Positions 32,551 through 44,839 are shown, counted from the first letter of the stretch. The stretch: 64,000 bases of DNA from Triglochin maritima (GCA_963682175.1 OY821774.1:39136201-39200200), one strand, 5' to 3'. A program made the numbers and translations. The notes: generated by a model from the sequence alone, not told the origin.

Positions 32551-34080
32551 TTCGTGCACGAAATCAAGCTTATTAAAGCCCCCACAACTGTCTCCTCTCA
32601 TGTGATAGGTTAACAATCACCATCTTACATTATTTATCACAAAACGTTGCGCAAATAATGCTGTCATTACGAATATAATGGCAACCTCTAATCACATGAA
32701 TTGTTACTATTTTGAAGAAAATAATGTGACCCAGCAGTATCCCATTTTTATTTCTTTATCATTTTCATATTGTCGCTTGCAATTGTCTTATTGACGATCA
32801 CGACGACAAATCTAATTCATTTATTCGTATAAACGTATCTATATATCTCTTCCGTATCCAGAAACCAATTACAACCGTACGTAAGATCTTTTCAAAATTG
32901 CAACTTGATCGTAACGTAGTGGCTAGAAGAATAAAGACAATACAAGCACCAAAACTTTTCTGTCTTTGACGCCTTTGTAGAATTATAATTTATAGTTGTC
33001 TAAATGCCACGTAATGTTGGGATTTTTTCAAATCCAACAATTTGAGTATTTGGAAGTATTTGATTTATAAATATTAGGAAATAAATTATGTCTTGATCTG
33101 TGATTACTTGAGAAGCAACACTACTACTGCAAGTAATAGGATTAGATTATGATATTGATTTTGCTAAAATAAAGAAACGTGTACCTTATATATAAAAGAT
33201 GTCTTTGTAGGGTTTAGTAGGCCCACGACTAAAGACAAAAATGGGTTAAAAAAGAGTTTAAAATCTTCATTCAGTATTTCAGGAATATAATTAGCATGAG
33301 ATGAGTTGTTCACATCTAAAAATGGCCAAACAAAATGGTACAATCAAATTCTCACTTCAAATAGATGTCATTGCAAATTATTTTGAAAATATTAGCGTAA
33401 TTACTATTGTTGTTTTTTAAGGGGCAAACAAGGGCTACGAATAATTTTAGACTTGCATTGGGGTCTTCAGAATCTTCTTGGCTACTTCTCATGATTGGAT
33501 TTTTCTTCGAGGACAACAATATTATTTCGACAACTAAACTAATCAATAAGTAGCAAACAAAATAGAAAATTAATGCCATTCGTGCATTTGAGACAAAACT
33601 GAGCATAGTCTGGCCCAGAGGTTTGGAAGCTTGTGATCAGAAAAGAAGATTTGAATGTTTGTCTGAATGACTCAGAAGGTAGAAATTTGAAATTATGAAT
33701 CGCCAAAAGTTTGTATGAGCAGGTTCTTCGCGTTTTTCTTCAAGAAGGTGCAGGTACTAATTATTTGAAATCATATATATAGTTCCAACTTCAAACAAAA
33801 GTTCCTGCAATTTGGATTTGAAGCTCAAAATATGTCAATGTTGACAATTAATTAGGTTTGTCCAGCCTTTCTCGTTTGTACCTCTTCTAGGATCTAAGAA
33901 ATATTTGGGTCAAATAATTCTACTAAATGAAACAAGATTTCAAGGATTCCGATGTGTATGTTTTTCTCAGCCCTTTGTGCTTTTCCTCAAGGGCTACGTG
34001 GATGCTGACATTAGCTTCAAAGTTTATTTCCTTCCGAAAAACAGTTTAGAATTCATTAATAAACTACAAGATAGGGATGG
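32551..34080. other. AT-rich spacer, no supported gene
   Basis: This is the least transposon-like part of the window. On the minus strand, 33352-33606 could encode 84 residues with one hydrophobic segment, but nothing else supports it. I see no RNA gene. Confidence 0.5.
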
Positions 34081-34538
34081 TGTTAAGAATTCAACATCAG
34101 CCCAAGCCCAACGAAGAAATATTATCTAAGCTATTTAGTAGGCTCAATATAAGATGTCAAATTCTAAAGTTTTCTCACTCTAAAATCATCTTTCTTCTCC
34201 GTCACTTAGAGAACTATAGAATGTTCAAACACTGGAAGTTTTCAAGCCCTCCACAACCTTTCATGCACTACTATAATTAGAGGTGTCTCTCATTATCTCA
34301 TGTATCACAAGCAAGTGTTAGTCTTCACTACTATAAAAAAAAGTCTTGTAGTTGTATTAGTTAGGAAGTATGTATTGTAATCTAGAAAGTCTTCTATAAG
34401 AGTTAGTATAGTGGTAGAAAGAGTGTTGCAACTATGTTTCGCACGGAAGATAGTATGTAAGTGTAAGTCATTTTGTAATATTTATTATTATCAATACAAA
34501 TTATACATTCTATCTATCTTCGGTGTCTTTACTCAACA
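34081..34538 (+). repeat. Tork/Tnt1-like copia 5' LTR
   Basis: It starts TGTTAAGAATTCAACATCAG and ends CTCAACA, 458 bp. It is followed by a Met-tRNA primer site TGGTATCAGAGT at 34541-34552. Confidence 0.75.
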
Positions 34539-34963
34539 AGTGGTATCAGAGTCATATCCAAGTGTGCTCGGGTATTAGAGTGTTAGTTAGTGATTTCAAT
34601 TCCACTCCAAGAATCATTAAAGTTGTAAAGCTTCGAGAAAGTTTCTTCTCGGGTTATGAGAGACAAATCGAACAAAGTGATGATTGTTCACTAAGGCTTG
34701 TGTTGTAAATGCAGAGATCTCAACTTGGAACGGAGATCGGTTAGTAGGGCTTAGAGGATCAAGCCAGGTTTAAAAAATGGGTGTTTACTCTTGTGGTTTG
34801 ATTGTTCTATTTCTTGCTTTATTTAATTATGTATTTGTTTAGAATTTAGTTTGTGATTAAAGGGGTCATCGATCCTAACAACAACATGTGCGTCCAACAA
34901 AAGAGATGGTCCTGACAAGTATCACAATTAGCAAAGAATATGATGATGATATAGACTGGAGGT
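34539..34963 (+). other. Tork-like internal fragment after the primer site
   Basis: It holds the primer-binding site (34541-34552) and an untranslated leader. A possible gag start (ATG after AACAAC near 34888) is cut by the SIRE-like element at 34964. The rest of this element is not in the window. Confidence 0.6.
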
Positions 34964-36654
34964 TGTTGGCTTTTTGGCTAATAATCGTTAATCCGTTTTG
35001 ATGATTAATAAATATATCAATAAACACATGTACTATCTTAATATCATCACTTGCATATATTGTATTCTCTAACAGTTCAGGAACCAAGTTTAACTTAACA
35101 AAAGAAATGAAGAGTAGATAGGTTTTACATTTCTTGTATATAGGCTTCAATGTAACTTGGCACTTGAAATCGATGTTTAATTGCATTGCATAACCCTTAG
35201 GAAACCCATAGAAGTCTTACAATCAAATCCATCTATTTTTGACTTCAATAGGAAATCATCAAAACACATTAAACCCTTAGAACAAGATTTCTGTGCAAAA
35301 CCGGTCGACCGGTAGAACCATCTGTTCGACCGGATTTCACCAGAGAACGTCAGTCAGCAATTTATCTCTTTAACGGTCGACCAAATTCTTACTTTCGTTC
35401 GACTGATTCTATATCTGGTTTTCCTGTCTACAATCGGTCGACCGACATACCTCTTTCGTTCAACCATTTATCCTTTGTCAACCAATAGGATTTAGTTCAT
35501 CCGATTCAAATCTTTTAGCCTATCAGCAGTTGACACGTGTCCTGGTTAGTGTGACTTCCGGTCGACCGAAACTTCATTTTGTTCGATCGATTGCATTTCC
35601 ATATTCATCTTAAATATGACCGATATACTTGTCGTATATACCAACGGTCGTATACACATACTCACCTAACCCCTTTTAGATTTGGTCTTCTGGTCGACCG
35701 AACTTCCCTTATTGGTCGACCGATGCTTGAAACTTCGCAGACCCAGTTTTACTGGAAGTTTCCGGTCGATCCCTCGATTTATTCTGTTCGACCGATTGTC
35801 CCTTGCTTAGTCCTGTCTCAAATCTAATACTTCAAACGGTCGACCGAAACTCTATTAATGGTAGACCGGTTTTTGATTCTTTTCCAGATCCAGTTTTCCA
35901 GAATGTTTTCGGTCGAATACGGGATCCATTTTGTTCGACCGATCACTTAAGTTCTAGCCCAGTTGGTCCGACCGTCTGCACCTTTGCTCGACCGAAACAA
36001 TTATTTTCACATACTGGTCGACCGTTGGTGTCTAGAATTGTGTCCAGTCATTTCATGTATTGTGTTTTCTTACACAACTTAATACCATTTTAATCCCAAT
36101 GGCTAGAATTAGTTTAGAGCTTATATATAGAGCTGAGAACACTCTTGTAAGGTCACCAATCTTTCTCCAAGCTCAAATCTCACTACTACTCTCAAAGTTG
36201 CTCTAAACACTTGTGCTCACATCTTCCCACTTGAAATCACCATCTTTGATTGCATCATTCATTTCAAGTGCTCAAGATTAGTTACTGAAGTAAAGTTTTC
36301 AAGAATTGTACTAAGCTTCCGGTGTGAAGCTCTTCTCGGATTGTGAGATGGTTGTCCAAGCTACGGGAGGGTGTTCGCAAAGCTTGTGGTGTAAAGGCGT
36401 GATCTTGGCCAACAACGGAGATCAGATTAGTGGAGGATGCGAAGTTGCTCGAGTAAGAGCAAGTCGTAAGAGAGAACTAGGATCTAGTGGTTGGATCCAA
36501 ACCTCTATACACCCGGAGTTGTGGTTTGTCATTCTCTTCTTCACATTAATTAGTCTCATCTTTTAATTTGGCATCATTCGTTAAACAATCTAAATTAGTC
36601 TACTTACCCCCCCCCCCCCGTTTATACTAATATTAGGGGCTAGTAGATCCTACA
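34964..36654 (+). repeat. SIRE-like 5' LTR
   Basis: 1691 bp, from TGTTGGCTTTTTGGC to GATCCTACA. U3 holds a dense dyad cluster (35300-36026). TATATATA lies at 36122-36129, about 95 bp after the last dyad. A run of 13 C (36607-36619) sits 35 bp before the LTR end. Confidence 0.9.
35300..36026 (+). promoter_or_regulatory. Dense GGTCGACC dyad cluster in the SIRE-like U3
   Basis: I count eight exact GGTCGACC and about ten variants. They come mainly as pairs, first GGTCGACCG and then GTTCGACCG, whose starts are 20-22 bp apart, mostly 22. Nearly all pairs keep this while the spacer sequence differs. The cluster ends about 95 bp upstream of the TATA box. Part of it is repeated in the truncated 3' LTR (47697-47965). 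Confidence 0.8.
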
Positions 36655-36656
36655 TT

Positions 36657-36668
36657 TGGTATCAGAGT
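36657..36668 (+). other. SIRE-like primer-binding site, Met tRNA
   Basis: TGGTATCAGAGT, 2 bp after the LTR end, is the usual initiator-Met primer site of copia elements. Confidence 0.88.
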
Positions 36669-36710
36669 CATGTTAATTGCATTTAGACAAATTCACATTT
36701 GTAGCAATGA

Positions 36711-36867
36711 CCCAATAACGCGAGGGATTTCACACCGGGAGACCTACGTTGCTTGATGGAACCAACTATGCCTATTGGAAGAAATGTATGATCACGTTCA
36801 TACAATCTTATGATGTTAAACTATGAGTGTTCTTTCAAATACCATACATTCAAAACAAACCATTAGA
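36711..36867 (+). pseudogene. gag: SIRE-like gag N-terminus, broken
   Basis: The frame begins MTQ, has a stop, then reads REGFHTGRPTLLDGTNYAYW, the usual copia gag start. It is cut at 36867 by the C-related insertion. Its last 75 bp (36793-36867) recur at 40057-40131 with three mismatches, where gag continues. Confidence 0.85.
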
Positions 36868-39800
36868 CTCCTTCAAAATCAATATTCAAAAAAACGTATC
36901 AATCATGTTTTTGGCGCCACTTGCGGTTAATTAAAACATATTCAAAAAAGGAAAAAAGAAAAGAAAATAACCGAAAACGAAAAAAAGCAATAAAAGACTC
37001 TTTCAGTGAGCATCGATTGTTGTGGGCTTCTACCCTTGAGTATCTGGGCCCCATTTCTTTCACGTATTTGTATCCCTTCTTTAGTATCTCACAGGTTTGA
37101 CGGAATTTGGGTTGTGTCCATAAACATAGTCATGAACTTCCCTTTGTATTTCATGTTGGTGAGATCTCTTCTTTTTCATGCATAAATTCATGTAGTATCT
37201 TGCTCACATTCATTGACGACAATGCATGAAGTAGGTGTGGGGGTGTTTTACGTGTGTACATAGTCAAGTCTTTTTCTTTGATTTTTGTTTTCTTTTGTGT
37301 GCATTGTTAGGGTCATGTTAGTGTGTTGCATTTAATATCGATATATTTGCTTGTCATGATCCTTAGGTGACTTTTCTTCTTTTTCTTGCCTAGTGCTTTA
37401 AAAGTTTCACATTTCTTTCAAAATCTTCATGTGTTTGCGAAAGAAAATGATTTGTGGGTTTTACGTGTGTTTAACATGTGCAAAACCGTTGAGAGGCAAA
37501 GTAAAAAGAAAGCTCCCAAAATTGTCTTGAACTTGATGCATTAGGATAACTAGTACAATGGTTTTAGGACTTATCTAGTCGTTAGGATGAACCCCGGCTT
37601 TCCCTCGGGGGTAAGTAATCATAGGGTTTCAGTACTCAAACACTTAAAGAAGTCCACCCTGAATCTAGTAAGTCAATAATTCATGTCTGTTAATTTAAGG
37701 AATTTTGTTGTAGTCAAGGATTCTTTAAATCTTGTTGTGAGACATTAAGTGTAAGGGTTTTGGTTCATGTGTAGATAAGAAATATGTGAGTAGGTGTTCT
37801 CTCTTCTCTCACGGCTCTTATCACTCGGGAAAATACGTCTGAGGGGACTTTGTGCCTGGTGCTTTCGAGTCATCTGACTTGAGATGCGTCGACCGAACTC
37901 CCGTTACACGGGTGGTAGGGATTGCCCTATGTGGAGATTTGGGAAAAGGTGTACGTGATAGTGTAAGTCATCATACGCAATGATGCACGAAACCTGACCT
38001 TGGGAGAATGAAGCTCCAACTAATAAAAAGAAAAGAAAAAAAGGTAATGCAATAAGAACCTTAATGGACTTTACACTTTGTATCACTTGAGCATGTTGAC
38101 ATTGTCCATGTCTTTCACTTAAGTCCTTATTTAACTTGCACGAATGGTTCATTAGGCTAGGTGTGTGGACTGAATACCTATATAGAGTTGACCCGTAGAA
38201 TTACCGCGTTCAGTGATCGATAAAAATGAGTCCATCGAGTCGAGTTTCTAGATTGAATAATGCATCAATGTTCAGATTTTGTGGGTATATCCGCTGAAAA
38301 CCCTCAGGAGACAACACTCCTCCTCCTTGGTGACAAGGAGGTTTAACGGCTTGTTGCACGTCCTAAGTGCAACCGTGATTCCTACAAAAGTGAGTTAGGA
38401 TTTCCGTGTTTTTCGTATGTTGTTTCATTTCTTTCATTTTTCTTTTTCTTTGTTTTGCTCGGGACTAGCAAAAGTTAGGTGTTGGGGTATTTGATTGACA
38501 TCATATCATGCATATATTTGTGTCTTATATCCTTTAATTTAGCCTAAGCAATGCTACGCAACGAGTGTTATGTTTATGTTTCAGCAATAAATAGGTTTAG
38601 GAAGAAGAGACTCAAAAAGGACTCAAATGAAAGGAAAATGACTAAGTTGCAAGACTTATGGGTTGAGATGAAAGAGAGAAGGACCCGGATGTAAAACCAA
38701 AAGGATTAATGAGTAAATCAAGAAGCTCCACACCTTAATGAAGAGTATTTTGGAAACTAGATCTGGGCCCAACCATCAACAACCAAATCAGGTTCATCAA
38801 ACACCAAGAAATCAAGCAAGAAGGAAGCCAAAGAAATCCAGACCTGATCAGAAGAATATAGACCGCTGATTAGCGGTCCCAGACCGCTAATAAGCAGTCA
38901 AGATGTCTTCAAATCGCACATGCTTTGGTCGGATGTTAGATTATGGTGTATTTAGTCCATATTTGGTATGCTTTTAGTCTCATACCGGGGGATTGTCCCG
39001 GATTAGCTTTTTCAATGTCTATAAATAGAACTCTTCACCTTCCTTTGTATTCACTCATTGCTTGGTGGCATTCTCTCTACTTGGAGTAAGCCTTGAAGCA
39101 AAACTCAAGGTGGAGAAGAGTGCTACCTTCAATGTGAGTCATTTTAATAAAATATTTTTTCTTAGTTTCATTTAATATTGTCTTTTAATTCTTGCATGCT
39201 TCTTTAGTTTGATTTCTTTTCATTTAGCTTCTTTAATATTTCTTGCTTGCTTAGTTTAATTTCATTTCAGCCGAATGTTTCATTTTGTTAATGTAGGTTG
39301 TAGTTTAAATATGAGTGAGTAGTTCCATCCCCATTTGGGGGTCGAGAAATATGTGATATTATTAGGTGATGTAGTAGGTGTGTGTTATCTTAATCTCTTG
39401 AGCCTTATATGATTTCCATAACCATCTAATGAGATTTCACTCTGGTCTTTGATATGCTAATGCTCTTGAATGAAACTTAGCTTATGCTTAGATTAGTGGA
39501 CCTATTTTATGGGGAATGATAAGGTGAGGATATAGATGAAATTGATAAAGGAAACATGACTTGTAGTTGCATGTGCTCTTGTTGCCTTTACCTTGGTTAA
39601 TGTCTTGTATCTTTTAATGATAATGTGCTATCTTATTTCATGTAAAGGCATAGTGGGGTGTGGTCTTTATACATGAGTTCATTTAGCTTCATTCCAATTA
39701 TTGTCTTGTATGTTTTAATCATATTGGGTTATCTTATTTCATGTGGAGGCAAAGTTGGATTTAGTTTTATGATTTTCATGCACTACATGTTGTGATGAGC

Positions 39801-40056
39801 ATAATTGAAGACACAAACATACACATATCTTTTTATTCACACTCTTTTCTCTACCCCCTATGGGGTTTAGTTTTATTGCGTATTTTTCATTCCTTTCGCA
39901 TTATAGTGTAGTTTGATCGCAACTCCTTTCTCTCCTTTCTTTCCCACTCGCCTTCGAACAAACTAAAGTCGACACACCTCCCTGTGGATCGACCCGTATT
40001 TGCGACCCCTTCAATGCGGTCGTGCACTTGCGGTTAATTAAAACATATCAATCAAC
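36868..40056 (+). mobile_element. Rearranged C-related element inside SIRE-like gag (H)
   Basis: The left edge holds only the end of an LTR (to 36905), then a primer-site stub TTTTTGGCGCC, then a second LTR-end piece. From about 36960 it follows the 3' untranslated region of element C (compare 12557-14067), including AGGACAATG-type and purine tracts, and ends with a full LTR (38492-40054). The whole coding region is missing. It is flanked by a 75-bp duplication of the host gag, not by a 5-bp TSD. Confidence 0.85.
38492..40054 (+). repeat. C-related LTR of element H
   Basis: It starts TGATTGACATCATATC after a purine tract and ends ATATCAATCA. It holds a GGAC array (38619, 38639, 38660, 38681, 38703), a double palindrome at 38861-38878 and 38882-38899 (21 bp apart), a weakened USE (GTCTCATACCG near 38973) and TATAAATA at 39020-39027. 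Confidence 0.85.
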
Positions 40057-40964
40057 CACGTTCATACAATCTTATGATGTTAAACTATGGGTGTTCTTTC
40101 AAATACTATACATTCCAAACAAACCATTAGAACTCATGGATGATGATGAATTAGCCATGATTCAAATGAATGCTAAACACATGAACATACTTATGTGTGG
40201 TTTAACCGAAGAACAATATAGTAGTTTGAATTAATGAATGTGATTCCGCATTTGAGGCTTGGCATATGTTAGAAAGTCACTTTGAAGGTTGATCATCGGT
40301 TAAGGAAACTAGGATAGATTCATTTATGCAAAAGTGTGAAATGTTTGCTATGAAATCGAATGAATCAATTAGCGAGATGCATACTCGCTTTACACTTATT
40401 ACTAACTCCTTGAAGAACCTTGGTAAGATTTTGGTTGAAAGTGATAGGGTACAAAAGTTTCTTAGGTCTTTGACATTGGATTGGGAGAAAAAGACTACGG
40501 CTATTGAAGAATCCAAAGATCTGTCAAAGTTGAAGATGGAGGATCTCATTGAAAGCCTCATGACGTATGAGATTCAAATGGAAGAAAGAAGAGAGAAGGA
40601 GAAGGAACGGGAAGGGTGTAGACGGAAAGAGAAGCAAATCGCTTTAAAAGCAACCTCGGATTCGGAAGCAATCGAAGATGAGGATACCGATGAAGATGTT
40701 GCTTTCCTAACCCGCAACTTCAAGAAGTTCCTCTCCAAAAGAATATTTGCAAAAGGAAGAGGAGAATCTTCTCGGACATTCACTTGTTACGAATGCAACA
40801 AAACTGACCACATGAAGAAGGCTTGCCCATTGCTTAGGCCGAGGGATCATGAACAAAGAGAAGAAAAGAAATATCCTCCTACAAGAGAAAGGGATGAGAG
40901 ACCAAGAAGAGATAGAGAAGAAACACCATCACGAAAAGACAAAGAAGAGAGGCCTTTAACGTGA
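40057..40964 (+). pseudogene. gag: SIRE-like gag, main part
   Basis: Gag resumes within the duplicated 75 bp and reads through stops near 40232 and 40290 into a long open part (40326-40964). The UBN2-type core includes SISEMHTRFTLITNSLKNLG, a Glu/Arg-rich stretch follows, and a zinc knuckle CYECNKTDHMKKAC lies near 40787-40828. The tail is strongly charged (RDERPRRDREE). Gag would package element RNA. The stops and the insertion disable it. Confidence 0.88.
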
Positions 40965-41741
40965 TGATTACAGGAGAAGGGATCGTTGCGAGAAAGATGG
41001 GAAAAAGGCCATCAAGGACACTTGGGATGACTTAAGCTCATCAAAGGACTCTAACTCCGAATACTCCCAAGAAGAAGAAACACACATGTGTTTCATGTCT
41101 ACTAATGTTGATTCCGACTCAAGCCCACCTCCATCACCAAAGACGAGTGACCAACCTCACGTGGTGGAAATTGACGACGATAAGGTATCCCTAAATGAAA
41201 CACCTCCTTATGATGATTTATTAGATGCTTTTCATGAACTTTCTGAGCATTATGAAATGATTTGTCATAAAAACAAATTAGGAAGAAAAGTGAATCTAGA
41301 TTTATCTATGAAATGTGACATGCTAGCCAAAGAAATTGAAGCCTTAAATGATGAGATAAAAACTTTGAAAACTACCAAAGAGAGTCATACAAATGAAGAT
41401 CTCATTGCTAAGAATAAGCAACTTACAAAGATTTAGAAAAATTCACTTTAGGAAGAAAAATGCTTGACATGCTTCTTGGAACACAAACTCAATATCTAAC
41501 AAAACATGGTCTAGGTTACAAGGGAGGAAAACAAAAGAAACCCACATCCTATTTTGTTAAAATGAACAACTCACTTGTTAAGAAAATAAATTATTCAAAT
41601 ATTTGGGTACCAAAGACTACTCAAGTTTGGGTACCAAAAGCTAACCCTCAAGGACCCAAACAAATTTGGGTACCAAAGTCTTCACTTGTCTCTTTATTTG
41701 TAGATAAAAGCAAGGAAAAAATGGAAGTGGATTCTCGATAG
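40965..41741 (+). pseudogene. SIRE-like gag C-terminal region with coiled coil and WVPK repeats
   Basis: Two open pieces (41086-41436 and 41460-41741) with a break at about 41437. The first is acidic, then helical with heptad-like spacing (LAKEIEALNDEIKTLKTTKE), a likely coiled coil. The second has three WVPK words (IWVPKTTQVWVPK and IWVPKSS), a mark of SIRE-type polyproteins just before protease. No enzyme domain is present. Confidence 0.75.
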
Positions 41742-43030
41742 TGGGTGGTCAAGGCACATGACAGGAGACTCCCAAGTTCTGTCAAGCTTAAAGCCTAAGA
41801 AGGGAGGAACCATCACATTTGGGGATAATGCTAAAGGACACATTGTCGGTATTGGTAATGTTGCAATACTTCTACTCCAAATATTGAAATGGTTTTATTA
41901 GTAGATGGGTTGAAACATAGCTTACTTAGTGTTAGTCAATTAACGATAAGAATTTTCTAGTTGTGTTTGATAAGCATACTTGTCATATCATTTCTAAACA
42001 TGACATGAAAATTATTTTTAAGGGTTATAGGTCAAATAACATCTACATTGTTCATGTTGATAACCTTAGAAATTTAAATGTTGAAAATTTCTTAGTTGCC
42101 TCACATGATGAAACTTGGTTATGGCATAACTGTTTGGGACATATTAGTTTGTCGCAATTGCACAAATTATCCAAACTTGAATTTGTTAGACGACTACCAA
42201 AAATTGATTTTAAAAAGGACAAACTTTGTGATGCATGCCAATTTGGAAAACAATTTAAATCTTCTTTCAAATCTTTAAATGTGGTGTCAACTTCAAAACC
42301 CTTGAGCTTTTACACTTAGATCTTTTTGGACCCTCAAGGACCGTAAGTCTAGGAGGAAAAAGATGTGCATTTGTAATCGTTGATGATTTTTCAAGATTCA
42401 CTTGGGTTTTGTTTTAGCAAACAAATATGATGCATTTGAAAGATTTAAGAGTTTTTGCAAACGTGTTCAATGGGAAAAAGATTCTAACATAATCACTATT
42501 TGTAGTGATCATGGAGGAGAATTTTAAAATGAATCGTTTCAAAAGTTTTGTGAAAAATATGGAATTGAGCATAACTTCTCTTTTCCTTGCACTCCTCAAG
42601 AAAATGGGGGTAGTTGAGAGGAAAAATAGAACACTTCAAGAAATGACAAGAACTATGTTTGTGGAAAAATGGCTTCCAAAATATTTTTGGTGCGAAACCG
42701 TCAATACATCTTGCTATGTTTTAAATTGAGTTCTCATTAGACACATTTTAAAGAAAACTCCTTTTGAACTATGACATGACCGGACTCCCAAAATTTCTTA
42801 CTTTAAAATTTTTGGTTCAAAATGCTTTCTCCTCAATACTAAAGACAACTTGGATAAATTTGATGCAAAATATGATGATGCCATCTTTTTAGGGTATTCT
42901 GATAGGAGTAAAGCATATAGAGTTTACAATAAAGGAACTAGTTGTGTCGAAGAATCTCTACACGTCAACTTTGATGAGTTAGCTCGTGTAGATAACTCCT
43001 CTCTTGATGATGAGTGCATGGATATAATTA
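41715..43030 (+). pseudogene. pol: SIRE-like protease and integrase, multiply broken
   Basis: A protease site reading LDSG (DSGWSRHMTGDS) lies near 41735 in another frame from gag. The GAG-pre-integrase segment (LWHNCLGHISLSQLHKL and CDACQFGK) spans about 42117-42250, and the integrase start HLDLFGP is near 42313. Stops or shifts occur near 41880, 42415, 42490, 42727 and 42770. The integrase Glu region VVERKNRTLQEM is near 42610, and the C-terminal FLGYSDRSKAYRVYN near 42890. All domains are in copia order, but none is intact. Confidence 0.85.
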
Positions 43031-43033
43031 GAC

Positions 43034-44770
43034 ATGTATCATCACAAGATGCCCCTCTTGAGACTCATCAAGAACCTCCAAGTTCTCCACAAAAAGGACA
43101 TAGAGGATCTTCCTAAGGATTGGACCTATAGAAAGGATCATCCGAAGGACTTTGTGATAGGAGATGTCTCTCAAGGTGTGACAACACGCTTTAGAGCTCA
43201 TGTAGTTTGTGATTCTTATGCATTTATCTCTACATTAGAACCCAAGAAAGTAGAACAAGCATGTAATGATGAATTTTGGCTAATCGCTATGCATGAAGAG
43301 CTAAATCAATTTGTTCGAAATGATGTTTGGGAATTAGTTGAAAACCCTATCAACCAAATGGTTATTGGAATCAAATGGATCTTTCGAAACACACTTGATG
43401 AAGATGGGAATGTAATTAGGAACAAAGCTAGACTCGTTGCTCAAGGCTATCGCCATGAGGAGGGTATAGACTTTGATGAAACGTATGCCCCCGTTGCTCG
43501 AATGGAAGCCATTCGTATGTTGTTAGCATTTGCATCCTATAAGGACATAAAATTATTTCAAATGGATGTTAAAAGTGCTTTCTTAAATGACTTTATAAAT
43601 GAAGAAGTTTATGTTGCACAACCCCCCAGATTTGTAAATGAAACCTACCCAAACCATGTGTTCAAACTTAAGAAGACTCTTTATGGCCTCAAACAAGCTC
43701 CTAGAGCTTGGTATGAGCGGTTGAAGAACTTCTTAATCAACAAAGGTTTTTGTGTGGGTAAAGTGGATACCACTCTTTTTGTTAAATATTATGATCATGA
43801 ATTACTAGTGGTACAAATTTATGTTGATGATATAATATTTGGTGCAAGTAACCCGCGTATTTGCAAAGAATTTTCTAAGTCTGTGCAGGGGGAGTTCGAG
43901 ATGAGCTTAATTGGTGAACTCAATTTCTTCCTCGGACTCCAAATTAAGAAAACACGAGATGGAAACTTTATACACCAAGCAAAGTACACAAAAGAACTTC
44001 TAAAATGCTTTGGTCTTGAAGATAGCAATCCACACAACACTCCTATAAGCACTAGCACTAAATTGGACAAAGATGAAAATGGCAAGGAGGTGGATATCAA
44101 GAAATATCGAGGTATGATTGGATCCTTGCTTTACCTTACCGCTAGTCGTCCGGATATTATGTTTTCCATGTGTTTATGTGCTCGTTTTGAAGCTTGTCCA
44201 AAGGAATCTCATTTCAATGCTTTAAAATGTATTTTTCGCTATCTCAAAGGATCTAAAGATTTTGGTTTGTCTTACCCCAAGACTAGGGCTTTTGATCTTG
44301 TTTCTTATAGCGACGCTGACTATGCTGGTTGCATCTTAAATCGTAAAAGCACTAGTGGCACTTCCCAATTTTTGGGAAAATCGCTTGTCTCTTGGTTTAG
44401 TAAGAAACAAAATAGTGTAGCATTGTCGACAACCGAGGCCGAATATATTGTCGTCGGTTGTGCATGTGCACAAGTCTTGTGGATGATGCAAACCCTCAAA
44501 GACATGAAACTTGAGTTTCAAACTACTCCTATACTTTGTGACAATACAAGTGCTATTAATCTTTCAAAAAATCCCATATTGCATTCAAGAACTAAACACA
44601 TTCAAGTAAGACATTATTTTCTTAGAGATCATGCCACAAAAAAAGACATTAAACTTGTATTTGTTCCCACAAATGATCAACTTGCGGATATCTTCACAAA
44701 ACTCTTAAATACTGATCAATTCTATCATATAAGACTAAATCTAGGCACGCGCAACTTAAATGACTTATAA
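43034..44770 (+). CDS. pol: SIRE-like reverse transcriptase and RNase H
   Basis: 578 codons. From about residue 20 the frame runs through the linker into the RT (NDVWELVENP, KARLVAQGYRHEEGIDFDET, MDVKSAFLND, LYGLKQAPRAWYERL, active site YVDDIIFG) and RNase H (SYSDADYAGC, STTEAEYIV, LCDNTSAINL), to a normal C-terminus near LNLGTRNLNDL. It is the best preserved enzyme region in the window. The first Met is not a natural start: the preceding integrase frame (42850-43116) overlaps it in another frame, so one shift separates it from the rest of pol. Confidence 0.92.
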   Translation: MYHHKMPLLRLIKNLQVLHKKDIEDLPKDWTYRKDHPKDFVIGDVSQGVTTRFRAHVVCDSYAFISTLEPKKVEQACNDEFWLIAMHEELNQFVRNDVWELVENPINQMVIGIKWIFRNTLDEDGNVIRNKARLVAQGYRHEEGIDFDETYAPVARMEAIRMLLAFASYKDIKLFQMDVKSAFLNDFINEEVYVAQPPRFVNETYPNHVFKLKKTLYGLKQAPRAWYERLKNFLINKGFCVGKVDTTLFVKYYDHELLVVQIYVDDIIFGASNPRICKEFSKSVQGEFEMSLIGELNFFLGLQIKKTRDGNFIHQAKYTKELLKCFGLEDSNPHNTPISTSTKLDKDENGKEVDIKKYRGMIGSLLYLTASRPDIMFSMCLCARFEACPKESHFNALKCIFRYLKGSKDFGLSYPKTRAFDLVSYSDADYAGCILNRKSTSGTSQFLGKSLVSWFSKKQNSVALSTTEAEYIVVGCACAQVLWMMQTLKDMKLEFQTTPILCDNTSAINLSKNPILHSRTKHIQVRHYFLRDHATKKDIKLVFVPTNDQLADIFTKLLNTDQFYHIRLNLGTRNLNDL

Positions 44771-44839
44771 CTTGGATATATCATGCCATATTTTCGAAAT
44801 TTGAAACGTGATTCAGTTGATATTTTAGTTCTGACAACG

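Noticed and set aside
33352..33606. 84-codon minus-strand frame with a hydrophobic segment
   Set aside because: No family match, no promoter or neighbour support, and the AT-rich spacer easily gives such frames.
35579..36093. Frames of 82 and 96 codons with LVDRTSLIGRP-like repeats
   Set aside because: They arise from the GGTCGACCG dyads, which read as Val-Asp-Arg or similar.
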